DNA from: Tenggerimyces flavus
Lineage (GTDB): Bacteria > Actinomycetota > Actinomycetes > Propionibacteriales > Actinopolymorphaceae
NCBI RefSeq assembly: GCF_016907715.1
Contig: NZ_JAFBCM010000001.1
Coordinates: forward strand, 8,099,420 to 8,163,419
Length of the DNA stretch: 64,000 nt
Reading direction: 5' to 3'
Below the pieces are notes generated by a model that had not been told where the DNA came from, did no database searches, and saw only the letters and a list, made by a program, of their open reading frames with translations. Positions 43,932 through 52,903 of the stretch are shown here, in pieces. Position 1 is the first letter of the stretch. Every line of letters begins with the position of its first letter. The translations under genes were made by a program, and so were the position numbers.

Positions 43932-45295
43932 TGCGCACCACCTCCGAAGGTCACCTTGACGACGGGGAAGTCCGAGCTGGTCGGGCCTGTCGTGTGGGCG
44001 TACGTCACGTACTGCACCTTGCCGTTTTGTTCCGCGTACTCCGGATGCGCGAACGCGGCGTAGCTGATCGAGGCGAGACCCGTTCCGGCGGAGGGCAACG
44101 CGGTCGTGAGCAGGCCCGCCGCGGACCACGGGCCCTCGGGCCGCGCCGCCACGCGGTAGTGGATGTCGTTGCTGAGCGGCACGCTGTAGAGGGCCACGAA
44201 CCTGCTCAGGTACGGACTCCAGAACACCGACGTCCCGGCGGCTCCGCCGCTGAGCTTGCCGTTCTCCCCAGCGGGCAAGGGAGTCGCGCACGACAACGCG
44301 GTCGACCACACGTCCGGGCAGGCCGTTGAGTCGCGGCCGGGACCCGCGTAGAACCGCCATGCGGCACGATCCCACACCGCGTTCGCGGGCGTCAGCGGGA
44401 CGCGTGCCAGTCGACACTCGGACGCGAGGAACCCGTAGCACCCATACGCGTAAAGGAATCCGCCGTCGACGTGCATGCCGGTGTCGAAGTGTGGATCGGC
44501 CGTGGCCGGGTCGGTGTCGTACGGCCAGATCGCGCTCGGCGTCGTCGGGTCGGTGGCGTTCGCGACGTTCTGCCGTACCCAGCCCTCACCGTCGGAGGTG
44601 GCCTCGGTCCAGACGTTCACGCCGATCCCGACGCCGTCGAACCGGAACTCGCGGCAGGCCTCGTTGCGGTTGTCAATGTCGTCTTGCGTGCAGCCCTGCT
44701 TCAACGCGTGGTACCGCTTGATCAGGCTGTAGAACGCGAGGATCCGCCCACGAGCGGGGTCCGCGACGACCGAGCCGCCCCAGAGCGCGAGCTCGTCGCC
44801 GCATTGCATCCAGGCAACCCCGGCTCGGGGTTGGCAACCCGCGGCAGGACTCGTGTCGGCCCGCTGGATGTTCCACGCCCGCTCGGTGGGGTTGAGCCCG
44901 ATGAACTCGCGCGGTGCGCCGTCGCCGCCTTCGTACCACCAGTCGCTCACACTGTCGGCGAGGTCGAGGTCGACGGTGAGCGCGCCGGTGTTGCCGAGGA
45001 ACCGCCGGCCGTCGCCGTTCGGCTGGGTGAGGAACGTGTCGCCGAACGACCAGTACGAGAACCGCAACCCCTGCCCGTTGTCGTAGCCCGCGCTCTGGCC
45101 GTTGTCGTGGCCGGCGATGAAGCTCGGCTCGTTCAACGGGCTGTAGACGACGCCGTTCGTCGCGCGCTCGTAGCGCGGTCCGTTCGCCAACGTCACCACG
45201 GACTCGGTCGGCGGCAACGGCGGCGCTGCCGCCGAGAGCGGAGGGACGAGCCCGCCGGCGCAGAGCAGCCCGGCCAGGGCGACCTTGGCGATCAT
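43928..45295 (-). CDS. Secreted DUF4185-like beta-propeller protein
   Basis: The 455-residue product has a signal peptide (MIAKVALAGLLCAGGLVPPL, cleavage near SAAA). A five-bladed-propeller-like sequence follows: RFSYWSFGDTFLTQPNG, ALWGGSVVADPARGRILAFY, TGMHVDGGFLYAYG, AAGTSVFWSPYLSRFVALYS and a C-terminal SISYAAFAHPEYAEQNGKV. This pattern is like DUF4185 and related sialidase-fold families of carbohydrate-active or carbohydrate-binding proteins. No catalytic residues can be named. It sits in a coupled operon with a BNR-4 protein and GH105, so polysaccharide processing outside the cell is the natural inference. Confidence 0.65.
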   Translation of the reverse strand: MIAKVALAGLLCAGGLVPPLSAAAPPLPPTESVVTLANGPRYERATNGVVYSPLNEPSFIAGHDNGQSAGYDNGQGLRFSYWSFGDTFLTQPNGDGRRFLGNTGALTVDLDLADSVSDWWYEGGDGAPREFIGLNPTERAWNIQRADTSPAAGCQPRAGVAWMQCGDELALWGGSVVADPARGRILAFYSLIKRYHALKQGCTQDDIDNRNEACREFRFDGVGIGVNVWTEATSDGEGWVRQNVANATDPTTPSAIWPYDTDPATADPHFDTGMHVDGGFLYAYGCYGFLASECRLARVPLTPANAVWDRAAWRFYAGPGRDSTACPDVWSTALSCATPLPAGENGKLSGGAAGTSVFWSPYLSRFVALYSVPLSNDIHYRVAARPEGPWSAAGLLTTALPSAGTGLASISYAAFAHPEYAEQNGKVQYVTYAHTTGPTSSDFPVVKVTFGGGAQ

Positions 45296-46611
45296 CGTCC
45301 GATCTCCCGGTAGTAGAGCTCACCTCGTCGCGCGGAGATCGCCGTTGGCGCGCAGAGATAGGCGAGGTCCGTACCGTTGGCGCGAGTGATGACGCCCAAC
45401 CGTTGCACGGGTTTACCCGCCGCCACGGGCGTCTCCACCCAGCTCGCGCCGTTCTGCTCGGCCGCGATCGCGGTACCGCCGGCGTCGGACTTGACGTAGT
45501 AGACGCGGTCCGAGCTGCCCGCCGTGGTCACGTCGAGCGCCGCGGTGGTCTGCGAGGGTCCGCCGTACATGATGTCCCTCGTCCAAGCCCCGTTGACGAA
45601 ACGCGCGCGACGAACCTTGAACGTGGGCGTGCCGACCTCTCGGTAGCGGTACGCGATCACCGGCGTCCAGGTCGTCCCGGACGGACGCAAGGCCAGCTTG
45701 GCACTCTGCACGCCGAAGTCGCCGTCGTACGCCTCGCCCGCCATCAGCGGCTGGAAGATCAGCCCTGGTGTGGCCGGCGTCGTCGGGATGGCGACCTGGG
45801 TGCCGTTCGCGACGTGGAACGTGTTCGTCCCCGGTCTGTACTGCAGGTACGAGCCCTCGTGCCGCACACCCGTCGCGGCGTAGGCCCACTCGAACGCGAT
45901 GTGCACCACCCCGTCGGCGGTCACCTGAACGTCGTCCGGGTAGACGGTGCGCTGCGGACTCTGCTGGTAGGCGAACGCGGTGCCGCCGACCAGCGACCAA
46001 CTGTTGGTCGCGTTCGTCCAGTGATAGAGCCGCGCCCCGGCACGGGTCGGGACGCTGCGGGCGCGAATGATCAACCACAGATCGCCGTTCGGGGCGCGGG
46101 TCACGTTGGGATAGGTGAAGCCGAGGCTCCCGTCGGGCAGCTCCGACGTCCGGCGGGCGAACTCCGTAGGGTCCCCCGGCCGCACCGACCGGTAGTAGGT
46201 GATGCCGGTGCTGTTGTGCATCGCCGCGAACACGTGGATGAAGCCGTCACCGTCGACCGCGAGCGACGGCTGGTTGTGGCCGAGGTCGTCGGTGAACTCC
46301 GCGCACACCGTTCCCGTCGTGTTCGGGAGGCAGCCGCGGGCATAGCTTCCGGCGGCGTCGCGGCGGGTGACCCAGACGTTGTGCCGGCCGGGGTTGTCGA
46401 GCACGTCGGTGTTGTACGCGAGGTACGTACGGCCGGCGAACTCGTCGATCGGCGACCACCAGCCCGCCTGGTTCTTGTCGTCGACCGCGACCGAGATGGT
46501 CTCGAGCGGTCCGAGGACGACGGCCGCCGAGGCGGGCGGCGCCAGAACGGCGCCGGCGAGAACAGTGGCGAGGACGGCGGTGGCGAGTGCCGAGATTCGG
46601 ATCGGGATCAT
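45292..46611 (-). CDS. Secreted BNR-4 repeat protein, possible polysaccharide lyase
   Basis: The 439-residue protein has a signal peptide (ALATAVLATVLAGAVLAPP, cleavage near ASA-A). The BNR-repeat-family-member pattern is present: GWWSPIDEFAGRTYLAYNT, GHNQPSLAVDGDGFIHVFAA, NSTGITYYRSVRPGD, SLGFTYPNVTRAPNGDLWLI and EWAYAATGVRHEG. Some proteins of this fold are lyases acting on rhamnose-glucuronate linkages; the Tyr/His/Arg residues used for that cannot be placed confidently here. As first gene of a four-gene coupled operon ending with GH105 and a beta-helix protein, a lyase role fits: it would create the unsaturated ends GH105 removes. The ATG at 46611 follows GGGAGCC. Confidence 0.78.
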   Translation of the reverse strand: MIPIRISALATAVLATVLAGAVLAPPASAAVVLGPLETISVAVDDKNQAGWWSPIDEFAGRTYLAYNTDVLDNPGRHNVWVTRRDAAGSYARGCLPNTTGTVCAEFTDDLGHNQPSLAVDGDGFIHVFAAMHNSTGITYYRSVRPGDPTEFARRTSELPDGSLGFTYPNVTRAPNGDLWLIIRARSVPTRAGARLYHWTNATNSWSLVGGTAFAYQQSPQRTVYPDDVQVTADGVVHIAFEWAYAATGVRHEGSYLQYRPGTNTFHVANGTQVAIPTTPATPGLIFQPLMAGEAYDGDFGVQSAKLALRPSGTTWTPVIAYRYREVGTPTFKVRRARFVNGAWTRDIMYGGPSQTTAALDVTTAGSSDRVYYVKSDAGGTAIAAEQNGASWVETPVAAGKPVQRLGVITRANGTDLAYLCAPTAISARRGELYYREIGR

Positions 46612-46730
46612 CGTTGGCTCCCAGATGGTCACGTAGCGCTTAGCTCTACGCGTTCTGTGCACGAGCTTGCCAGATATTGACGATGCCATCCAGACTTCGG
46701 TAGGTGATTTGCAGCTTGCTGCCAGCTCCG

Positions 46731-47912
46731 TCAGCCGGCGAGCGCTCGTACCGCCGCCTCGTCGACCGAGATGCCCAGGCCAGGCCCCTCGGGGACCGCG
46801 ACGCTACCCGCCTCGGGGACGAGCACGTCGGTAGCGAGCGGGCGGCCGAGCGGGTTGGTGCCGACCCAGTACTCCAGCACGTCCAGGTTGGGGATCGCGG
46901 CCGCGCAGTGCAGGCTGGCGGCCAGGTGGACGGCGGAGCCGATGCTCACGTGCGGAGTCGCTCGCGCCCCGAACGCGTCGGCGAGCGCGGCGATGCGCAT
47001 GGTCTCGGTGATCCCGCCGGCGCGACAGACGTCGGGTTGGAGAACGTGCAACGCCTCGCGACGCAGGAACTCCAGCGCGCGGAACCGGCCGGCGAGCGAG
47101 TCCAGCGCGAGTGGAATGTCCAAGCGGGCGGCCAACATCGCGTACGTGTCGAGCAGCTCCGGGCCGACAGGCATCTCGAAGAACCCGACCCCGAGCCGTT
47201 CGAGCTCACGGCCGACGAGCAGCGCCTGGCGCGCGTCGTACTGCCCGGCGGCGTCGGCGTAGACGCGGCAGCCGTCGGCGAAGACCTCGCGTACCGCGGC
47301 GACCGACGCGACGTCGGACGCCGGATCGACCCCGATCGCCACCTTCACCGCGTCGTAGCCCTGCCCGCGCAGCGTCTCCGCCTCTGCCCGCACGGCGCGG
47401 AGTCCGTCGGCACCGGAGCCGGCCGGTGCCGCGGGGATGCCGGACGCGTACACCGGGACGCGCTCTCGCTGCCTGCCGCCGAGCAGCGCGTAGAGCGGTT
47501 GGCCGAGCGTCCGTGCCCACGCGTCCCACAGCGCGATGTCGACGCCGGACAGCGCCTCGATCCAGAAGCCGGAGTCGTGACCGCGGACGCGCATGCCGGC
47601 GTACATCCGGTCCCACGTCACCGCGAGCTCGTCCAGCCGCGAGCCGAGCACCAACGGGGTCAGCAGCTCGTCGATCAGTGCGCAGGTCGCGGTCACGGCC
47701 ACCGGCGCCTTCGCCTCACCCCAGCCGACGACGCCGTCCGCGGTCTCGACGCGGACGAGCGCGGTGTCGATCGTGCGCGAGTAGAGGTAGTGGCGACGCG
47801 ACTCCGGCGGGTACGTCGGCATCCGCTGCTCGGAGCTCCACGTCCGCGCGCCCCAGTACGTCTCGGCCGGCTCGGCGCGCAGCGCGAACGTCTCGAGCTT
47901 GACGACCTTCAT
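46731..47912 (-). CDS. Enolase-superfamily enzyme (MR/MLE type), sugar-acid metabolism
   Basis: The 393-residue protein has the mandelate-racemase/muconate-lactonizing architecture: capping domain (1-120), then a barrel with the lysine region GYDAVKVAIGVDP and metal ligands in VYADAAGQYD, FFEMPVGPE and LALDSLAG. QPDVCRAGGITE and the C-terminal TPHVSIGSAVHLAAS follow. The usual KxK is reduced to K-V-A, and the third metal ligand appears to be Asp. This is reminiscent of aldarolactone cycloisomerases and sugar-acid dehydratases, but the reaction is not assignable. Its start overlaps the GH105-like gene (ATGA). Confidence 0.85.
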   Translation of the reverse strand: MKVVKLETFALRAEPAETYWGARTWSSEQRMPTYPPESRRHYLYSRTIDTALVRVETADGVVGWGEAKAPVAVTATCALIDELLTPLVLGSRLDELAVTWDRMYAGMRVRGHDSGFWIEALSGVDIALWDAWARTLGQPLYALLGGRQRERVPVYASGIPAAPAGSGADGLRAVRAEAETLRGQGYDAVKVAIGVDPASDVASVAAVREVFADGCRVYADAAGQYDARQALLVGRELERLGVGFFEMPVGPELLDTYAMLAARLDIPLALDSLAGRFRALEFLRREALHVLQPDVCRAGGITETMRIAALADAFGARATPHVSIGSAVHLAASLHCAAAIPNLDVLEYWVGTNPLGRPLATDVLVPEAGSVAVPEGPGLGISVDEAAVRALAG

Positions 47913-48811
47913 GCCTGTCTCCTGTCCAGCAGCGCGAGCAACAGCGGTCCCTGGCCCCACGGGTGCAGGCCGAGCGGGCGGTCGAGGTAGCTCTCCACCG
48001 TTCCGACGGGCGTCGCCTCGGAGGTCGGGAGCGCGCCGTTCTTCAAGCCCGCAAGGGCTGCCGCGAGCGCGCGGTCGGCGAGGTCGGCGTACGCGGCGTC
48101 GACCAGGCCGTGCCGTACGGCGGCGCCCACGGCGTGCGCGACGTACGCGGACGTCGACAGCTCCACCGGGGCGTCCGGTCGGTCGACGACCGTTCCCCAG
48201 CGGCCGTCGCGTTCGCACGCCGCCAGTGCTTCCACCAACCGTCGCAGCCGCCTGGCGAGACGGTCGTCCGGTACGTGGGCGAGGACGCCGGTCAGCCCGA
48301 GCAGCGCCCAGCCCTGGCCGCGTCCCCACGCGACGCCGTTCCCGCGTCCCGCGGCGACGTCGTACCCGTGGTCGAACAGCCCGTCGTCGCGCTGCAGCGC
48401 GGCGCACGCCTCCTCGGTCAGCTCCACCGCGGCCTCATCCTCGCCGAGCAACGCGAGCCCAGGCCCGTCGGTGTGCAGGCAGTCGACCCAGATCGTGCGC
48501 TGCCACGGGGGAAAGTCCGGCCGATGCACGCGCGGCCGGCCAGGCACGGGCCGTACGGCATCGACGACCGCGGACCGGAACGCCTTGGCCCACGGGCCAT
48601 CCAACCCGAGCTCGACCAACGCCTCGACCGGGACCAGGTGATCGGTCGGGTCACCCGGCGGCCGCGCCGCGGCGGCGCTCATCAGGTCGCGGACGTACTC
48701 GCCGTGCCCCGCTCGGACGAGCCCGTTGAGCGCGGGGCCGATGCCGAACCCCCAGACCTTGAACGAGCACCGCAAGGTCGCGTTGACAACGCCCTCGAGC
48801 TCAGCCGACAA
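47909..48811 (-). CDS. GH105-like glycoside hydrolase, cytoplasmic
   Basis: A 300-residue protein of the GH88/GH105 barrel type: GFGIGPALNGLVRAG, RTIWVDCLHTDGPGLALLGE with the catalytic Asp (about 88-107), GNGVAWGRGQGWALLGLTGVL and LSTSAYVAHAVGAAVRHG. There is no signal peptide, so it acts inside the cell on imported fragments. The only start that keeps the conserved N terminus is a TTG at 48811, which overlaps the end of the binding-protein gene by 11 bases; the start is therefore tentative. It is slightly short for the family. Coupling to the importer and the MLE gene indicates sequential steps of one pathway. Confidence 0.78.
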   Translation of the reverse strand: MSAELEGVVNATLRCSFKVWGFGIGPALNGLVRAGHGEYVRDLMSAAAARPPGDPTDHLVPVEALVELGLDGPWAKAFRSAVVDAVRPVPGRPRVHRPDFPPWQRTIWVDCLHTDGPGLALLGEDEAAVELTEEACAALQRDDGLFDHGYDVAAGRGNGVAWGRGQGWALLGLTGVLAHVPDDRLARRLRRLVEALAACERDGRWGTVVDRPDAPVELSTSAYVAHAVGAAVRHGLVDAAYADLADRALAAALAGLKNGALPTSEATPVGTVESYLDRPLGLHPWGQGPLLLALLDRRQA

Positions 48812-50099
48812 GCTTCTGCATCGCCTCTCGCGCCGTCTCCAAGCCCTGCTTCGGCGTCGCGTCGCCGATGAGGATCGCCTGCACCTGCTTGGCGAGCGTC
48901 TCGTACAGCTGCGCCGACTGGGGATACACCCACAGCGGATCCGACTTCGAGGTCGCGGTGACCTTCTCGACGAACGAGGACGCGAACGGGTCGCCGGTGA
49001 ACGTCGGATTCTCCAACGCCTGTTGGGTGGTGGGCGGATACCCGGCGCTCTTGAAGTACGTGATCGCGGTGTCGGCGTCGCTGGTGAGGTGCTTGACGAA
49101 CTGCCCCGCCGCGTACTCGCCCTCCCCGCCGGCGACGACGGCGAGCACATGCCCCCACGCCATGGCCTGCGGCTGGTCGCCGGCCTTCAACACCGGCCGC
49201 TTCCAGGCGACGAGCTTCTCGCCGATCTTGGGATCCGTCGCGTTCGCGGAGACGAACTTCCGCGCCGGCGCGGCGTCGTCGTACAGGCCGACCTTGCCCT
49301 GGCCGAACAGCGCGCGGGCGTCGAACCGGTCCATGTCCTTGCCGATCAGCCCCTTGTCGTACAGGCCCTTGTACCAGGTCAGGGCCTCGACGGACGGCTC
49401 GTCGCCGACCACGATCTTGCCGTCCTCGACGACCGGGCTGCCGAACGTCCACATCCACACGACGATGTCCTTGAGGTTCGCGACCTTGGTCATCGCCGCG
49501 TACGGCACCACTCCGCCACCGAGGCCCTTGAGCTCGGTCAACGCCGCTTCGAAGTCCTCCAGCGTCTCGGGCTCCGTCGTGATGCCGGCGCGCTCGATCA
49601 GCTCGGAGTTGCCGACCAGGCCGATCGCGCCGTGCGTCCAGGGCAACCCGACCTGCTTGCCGTCGTACTGCCCGACCTTCAATCCCGCTTCGGTGTACCG
49701 GACGTCCTTGGCGAGCGGTGCGAGGTCGGCCAGCTTGCCCATCGCGCCGAGCGAGGCGACCCAGGTCACGTCGAGCTGCACGGCGCCGGCGACCTGACCG
49801 CCCTGCAGCTGCAGGATGACCTGCTTGAGGTAGTCGTTGTACGGGTACGACGGCGTCTTGATCGTCACGCCGGCCGACGACTTGTACGCGTCGAGCAGCT
49901 CCTGCAGCTGCGCCTTCGACGCCGCCTCGTTCATCGACCAGCTGGTGAACGTGACGTCCTTCACGCCGTCGTCCGTGGTCAGCCCGTCGGCGTTCTCGTT
50001 CTGCGTACTCGGCGGCGGACCGCCGGACGGTGCGCACGCCGCGAGCGTGCCGGCCGCGAGCGCGCCGAGCAGGACGCGGCGACTGAGGGTGCGATCCAT
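48801..50099 (-). CDS. Sugar-binding lipoprotein of an ABC importer
   Basis: The 432-residue family-1 solute-binding protein begins MDRTLSRRVLLGALAAGTLAAC, combining a Tat-like RR motif with lipobox LAAC. The mature part has the usual lobes: KDVTFTSWSMNEAASKAQL, VQLDVTWVASLGAMGKLADL, GLPWTHGAIGLVGNSELIE and SAGYPPTTQQALENP. It binds the oligosaccharide or sugar acid delivered to the two downstream-encoded permeases. The ATG at 50099 is chosen over one 12 bases upstream. Unusually, a 177-bp foldback element separates it from the permease genes. Confidence 0.9.
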   Translation of the reverse strand: MDRTLSRRVLLGALAAGTLAACAPSGGPPPSTQNENADGLTTDDGVKDVTFTSWSMNEAASKAQLQELLDAYKSSAGVTIKTPSYPYNDYLKQVILQLQGGQVAGAVQLDVTWVASLGAMGKLADLAPLAKDVRYTEAGLKVGQYDGKQVGLPWTHGAIGLVGNSELIERAGITTEPETLEDFEAALTELKGLGGGVVPYAAMTKVANLKDIVVWMWTFGSPVVEDGKIVVGDEPSVEALTWYKGLYDKGLIGKDMDRFDARALFGQGKVGLYDDAAPARKFVSANATDPKIGEKLVAWKRPVLKAGDQPQAMAWGHVLAVVAGGEGEYAAGQFVKHLTSDADTAITYFKSAGYPPTTQQALENPTFTGDPFASSFVEKVTATSKSDPLWVYPQSAQLYETLAKQVQAILIGDATPKQGLETAREAMQKLVG

Positions 50100-50113
50100 G
50101 GTGCCCTCCACTA

Positions 50114-50290
50114 GGTCGTGTTGCGGAAATAGCGCCGGTCATCGCGCGTAGCGCGATGGCGCGCGGCGCATCGCGCCCGGCTGGGCGTGGTGCAGGAGGA
50201 ACTCATAGTCGTCCTATGGGTGACGAACTGGACCGCGGCCAGGCGGGATGCGAGGTGTCGCGCGCCAGGCGATCTTTTCGCAACACGGCC
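50114..50290. mobile_element. MITE-like foldback element, copy B
   Basis: A 177-bp element with terminal inverted repeats GGTCGTGTTGCGGAAA and GGCCGTGTTGCGAAAA (right end, complement), flanked on both sides by CTAG or TA, a likely target duplication. The interior matches copy A, including GCATCGCGCCCGGCTGGGCG and GGCGGGATGCGAGGTGTCGC. The central hairpin is CATAG/CTATG here and CATAT/ATATG in copy A, a compensated change. Its right border supplies the TAG stop of the upstream permease gene, and it lies inside an otherwise tightly packed operon. Confidence 0.85.
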
Positions 50291-51186
50291 TAGCCCTTGA
50301 CGGCGCCGCCGGCCAGGCCGGCGACGAGATAACGCTGCAGGCTGACGAATCCGACGATGACCGGGACCGAAACGATCAGCGAGGCCGCCATCAGCGCCGG
50401 CCACGCGGTCTGGAACTCGCCGACGTAGGTGTTCACCAAGCCCGGCGGCAAGGTCTGCTTGTCCGGACCGGCGAGCGTCAGCGCGAAGATGAAGTCGTTC
50501 CAGCCGCGGATGAAGGCGAACAGCCCCGCGGCGACGACACCGGGCGCTGCGACCGGCAGCACGATGCGATGGATGATCGTGAACCGGCCCGCGCCGTCCA
50601 CCTTGGCCTGCTCGATCATCGCGTCCGGGATCGTGTCGAAGACGCCCTTCAACATCCAGATGCACAACGGCATCGTGAACGCGGTGAACGAGAGAACCAG
50701 GCCGAGATAGGAGTTGAGCAGGCCGAACGCGTTGAACAGCAGGTACAACGTGATCAGCAGCAGCGCGTGCGGGAACATCTGCGACGCGAGCACGAGGTAC
50801 ATCAGCGACGACCGGCCGCGGTAGCGGAACTTCGAGAACGAGTACGCGGTGTACGTCGCGACGGCAAGCGTGAGCACGGCGGTGGCGACCGACACGACGA
50901 CGCTGTTCAGCAGGTAGCCGAGCAGCTTCGGGTCGCTGACGAACGACTGGAAGTGCGCGAACGTGACCGAGGTCGGCAGCAGCTTCGGCGGGAACTGGAA
51001 CACCTCGCCGGCGGGCCGTACCGCGGTGACGAGCATCCAGTAGACCGGCAGCAGCGCGAACGCCCCGACGAGGACGATCGTCAACCAGGCAAGGAGCTTG
51101 CCCTTGTCGATCGGCCTGCGCCTCCTGGACCTCGCCGCGGCGCTGCGCGAGCGGCTCGGTGCGGGCGCGGTGAGCGTCGACGTCAT
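50290..51186 (-). CDS. ABC sugar importer permease (MalG type)
   Basis: The 298-residue permease has a basic N terminus, six membrane helices and the EAA loop IEQAKVDGAGRFTIIHRIVL (about 200-219). The C terminus reads GLAGGAVKG followed by a TAG stop created at the border of foldback element B. It overlaps the preceding permease gene by ATGA. With 48801-50099 and 51183-52091 it makes an importer lacking its own ATPase. Confidence 0.9.
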   Translation of the reverse strand: MTSTLTAPAPSRSRSAAARSRRRRPIDKGKLLAWLTIVLVGAFALLPVYWMLVTAVRPAGEVFQFPPKLLPTSVTFAHFQSFVSDPKLLGYLLNSVVVSVATAVLTLAVATYTAYSFSKFRYRGRSSLMYLVLASQMFPHALLLITLYLLFNAFGLLNSYLGLVLSFTAFTMPLCIWMLKGVFDTIPDAMIEQAKVDGAGRFTIIHRIVLPVAAPGVVAAGLFAFIRGWNDFIFALTLAGPDKQTLPPGLVNTYVGEFQTAWPALMAASLIVSVPVIVGFVSLQRYLVAGLAGGAVKG

Positions 51187-52091
51187 ACCGGCCTCGGCTC
51201 GCGACGTTCGGAGTAACGCAGGTAGACGATCACGACGACGGTCAGCACCAACATCCAGAGCGCGCCGAGCGCACCGGCGTGGCCGAGGTCGAAGCCCTTG
51301 AACGCAGTGGTGTAGACGGCGACCGCGAACGTGGTCGTGGCGCCGGCCGGTCCGCCACCGGTGAGGACGTAGATCGTGTCGAAGTGCTGGAGGTTCCAGA
51401 TCAGCTCGAGCAGCACGACGATGCCGATGATGCCGCGCAGGTGGGGCAGGCTGACGTTGAAGAACCGCCGTACCGCGCCGGCGCCGTCGAGCGCCGCGGC
51501 CTCGTACAGGTCGCGGGGAACGGTCTGCAGGCCGGCGAGCAGCATCACCATCATCCAGGGGAAGCTCGCCCAGGTCTTCGCGACGACCACCGCGACCATC
51601 GCCCACAACGGGTCGCTCAGCCACGACGTGCTGTCGGTCGCGAGCCCGGTGCGGACGAGGACACCGTTCAGCAGTCCGTAGTTGGTGTTGAAGATCCACA
51701 GCCAGACGAAGCTCACGACCACGCCGGGGAGCACCCACGGCAGCAGGAACAGGCTGCGCAGCAAGGCCTGTCCGCGGACGCCGGCGTTCAGCGCGAGCGC
51801 CGCGGCGAAGCCGATGACGAACGGGAGCAGCGTCGCGGAGATCGTGAAGACCGCTGTGTTGCGGGCGATCTCGAGCGCGTCACCGCGCAGGACGTCGGCG
51901 AAGTTGTCGAGGCCGACGAAGCTGCGCCCCGCCAGCACGAGGCTCTGCCGGAACAGGCTCGTGCTGAGCGCCGAGATCAGCGGGTAGAAGACGATGCCGG
52001 CGAGCAGGACGAGCGCCGGCAGCGTCAGCAGGACGCCGAACGTCCGGTCCGACAGACCTCGGCGCCGCTCGGAGCCGGTGAACGTGGTCAC
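51183..52091 (-). CDS. ABC sugar importer permease (MalF type)
   Basis: The 302-residue permease has six helices (first near 20-42) and the EAA loop LYEAAALDGAGAVRRFFNVS (about 200-219), then LPHLRGIIGIV. The GTG at 52091 overlaps the stop of the IclR gene (GTGA), so regulator and transporter are translated in series. The partner permease overlaps its end. It carries the fragment bound by the lipoprotein encoded at 48801-50099. Confidence 0.9.
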   Translation of the reverse strand: MTTFTGSERRRGLSDRTFGVLLTLPALVLLAGIVFYPLISALSTSLFRQSLVLAGRSFVGLDNFADVLRGDALEIARNTAVFTISATLLPFVIGFAAALALNAGVRGQALLRSLFLLPWVLPGVVVSFVWLWIFNTNYGLLNGVLVRTGLATDSTSWLSDPLWAMVAVVVAKTWASFPWMMVMLLAGLQTVPRDLYEAAALDGAGAVRRFFNVSLPHLRGIIGIVVLLELIWNLQHFDTIYVLTGGGPAGATTTFAVAVYTTAFKGFDLGHAGALGALWMLVLTVVVIVYLRYSERREPRPV

Positions 52092-52903
52092 ACCGCGACC
52101 CCGTCCGGATGGCTCGCGGTGTAACCGAGCGCGATGCTCACCGAGTCGGCCGCCTCGATCAGCGTGGCAGCGAGCTCGCCCTCCCTGGCTTCGAGGTTGA
52201 GCGCGGTCAGCGGTCCGGACACCGACATCGCGGCGACCACGTCGCCGGACGCGTCGCGGATCGGCGTCGCGACGCAGGCGCGGCCGAGCGCGAGCTCCTC
52301 GACCTCGGTCGCGTACCCGCGGACCGTGGCGGCCTCGAGCTCGGTGTCGAGCTTCTGGTGGTCGCCGATCGTGTGCTTGGTGTAGGTCGGCAGCTCCGGG
52401 CCGAGCAGCTCCTTGCGCTGGTCGAGGGTGGAGCCGAGCAGCAGGCACTTGCCCAGACCGGTGGCGTGCAGCGGGTTCTTGCGTCCTGCTTGGACGAAGC
52501 TCTTCGGCGCGCGGCGGCCCTCGAAGTTGCACAGGTAGAACAAGCTGGCGCCGCGCCGGATGGCCACGTTCGCGCCGAGACCGAGCTCGGCGGCGAGGTT
52601 CTGCGCGACCTGGCGGGACTCGCGGTGCACCGGGTGCTGGTTCAGCGCGGCACTGCCGAACGTGATGAGCGCGGGGCCGAGCCGGTAGAGCTGGCTGACC
52701 GGGTCACGTTCGACGAACTCGACCGACTCCAGCGTCGCGAGCAGCCGCGAGGTCGTCGACTGACCGAGGCCGATCGCCCGTGCCACGTCGCTGACGCGCA
52801 GCTCGGTGCGGCCGGAGCCGGCCTCGAGAAACGCGCGCAGGACGGCGGCACCGCGTTCGACGCTCTGGTTCGCGGCTGCGCTGGAGGGGGTGGTCGGAGC
52901 CAT
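52088..52903 (-). CDS. IclR-family transcriptional regulator
   Basis: The 271-residue regulator has an N-terminal winged helix: QSVERGAAVLRAFLEAGS, RVSDVARAIGLGQSTTSRLL and a LESVEFVERD wing (about 14-70). The C-terminal ligand domain contains PLHATGLGKCLLLG, GYATEVEELALGRACVATPI and DVVAAMSVSGP. IclR proteins commonly control sugar-acid and aromatic catabolism and sense a pathway intermediate. It heads the minus-strand importer operon and faces the plus-strand MLE-DapA-SDR operon across a 102-base gap, so it probably controls both. The ATG at 52903 was chosen over an upstream ATG inside the shared promoter. Confidence 0.92.
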   Translation of the reverse strand: MAPTTPSSAAANQSVERGAAVLRAFLEAGSGRTELRVSDVARAIGLGQSTTSRLLATLESVEFVERDPVSQLYRLGPALITFGSAALNQHPVHRESRQVAQNLAAELGLGANVAIRRGASLFYLCNFEGRRAPKSFVQAGRKNPLHATGLGKCLLLGSTLDQRKELLGPELPTYTKHTIGDHQKLDTELEAATVRGYATEVEELALGRACVATPIRDASGDVVAAMSVSGPLTALNLEAREGELAATLIEAADSVSIALGYTASHPDGVAV

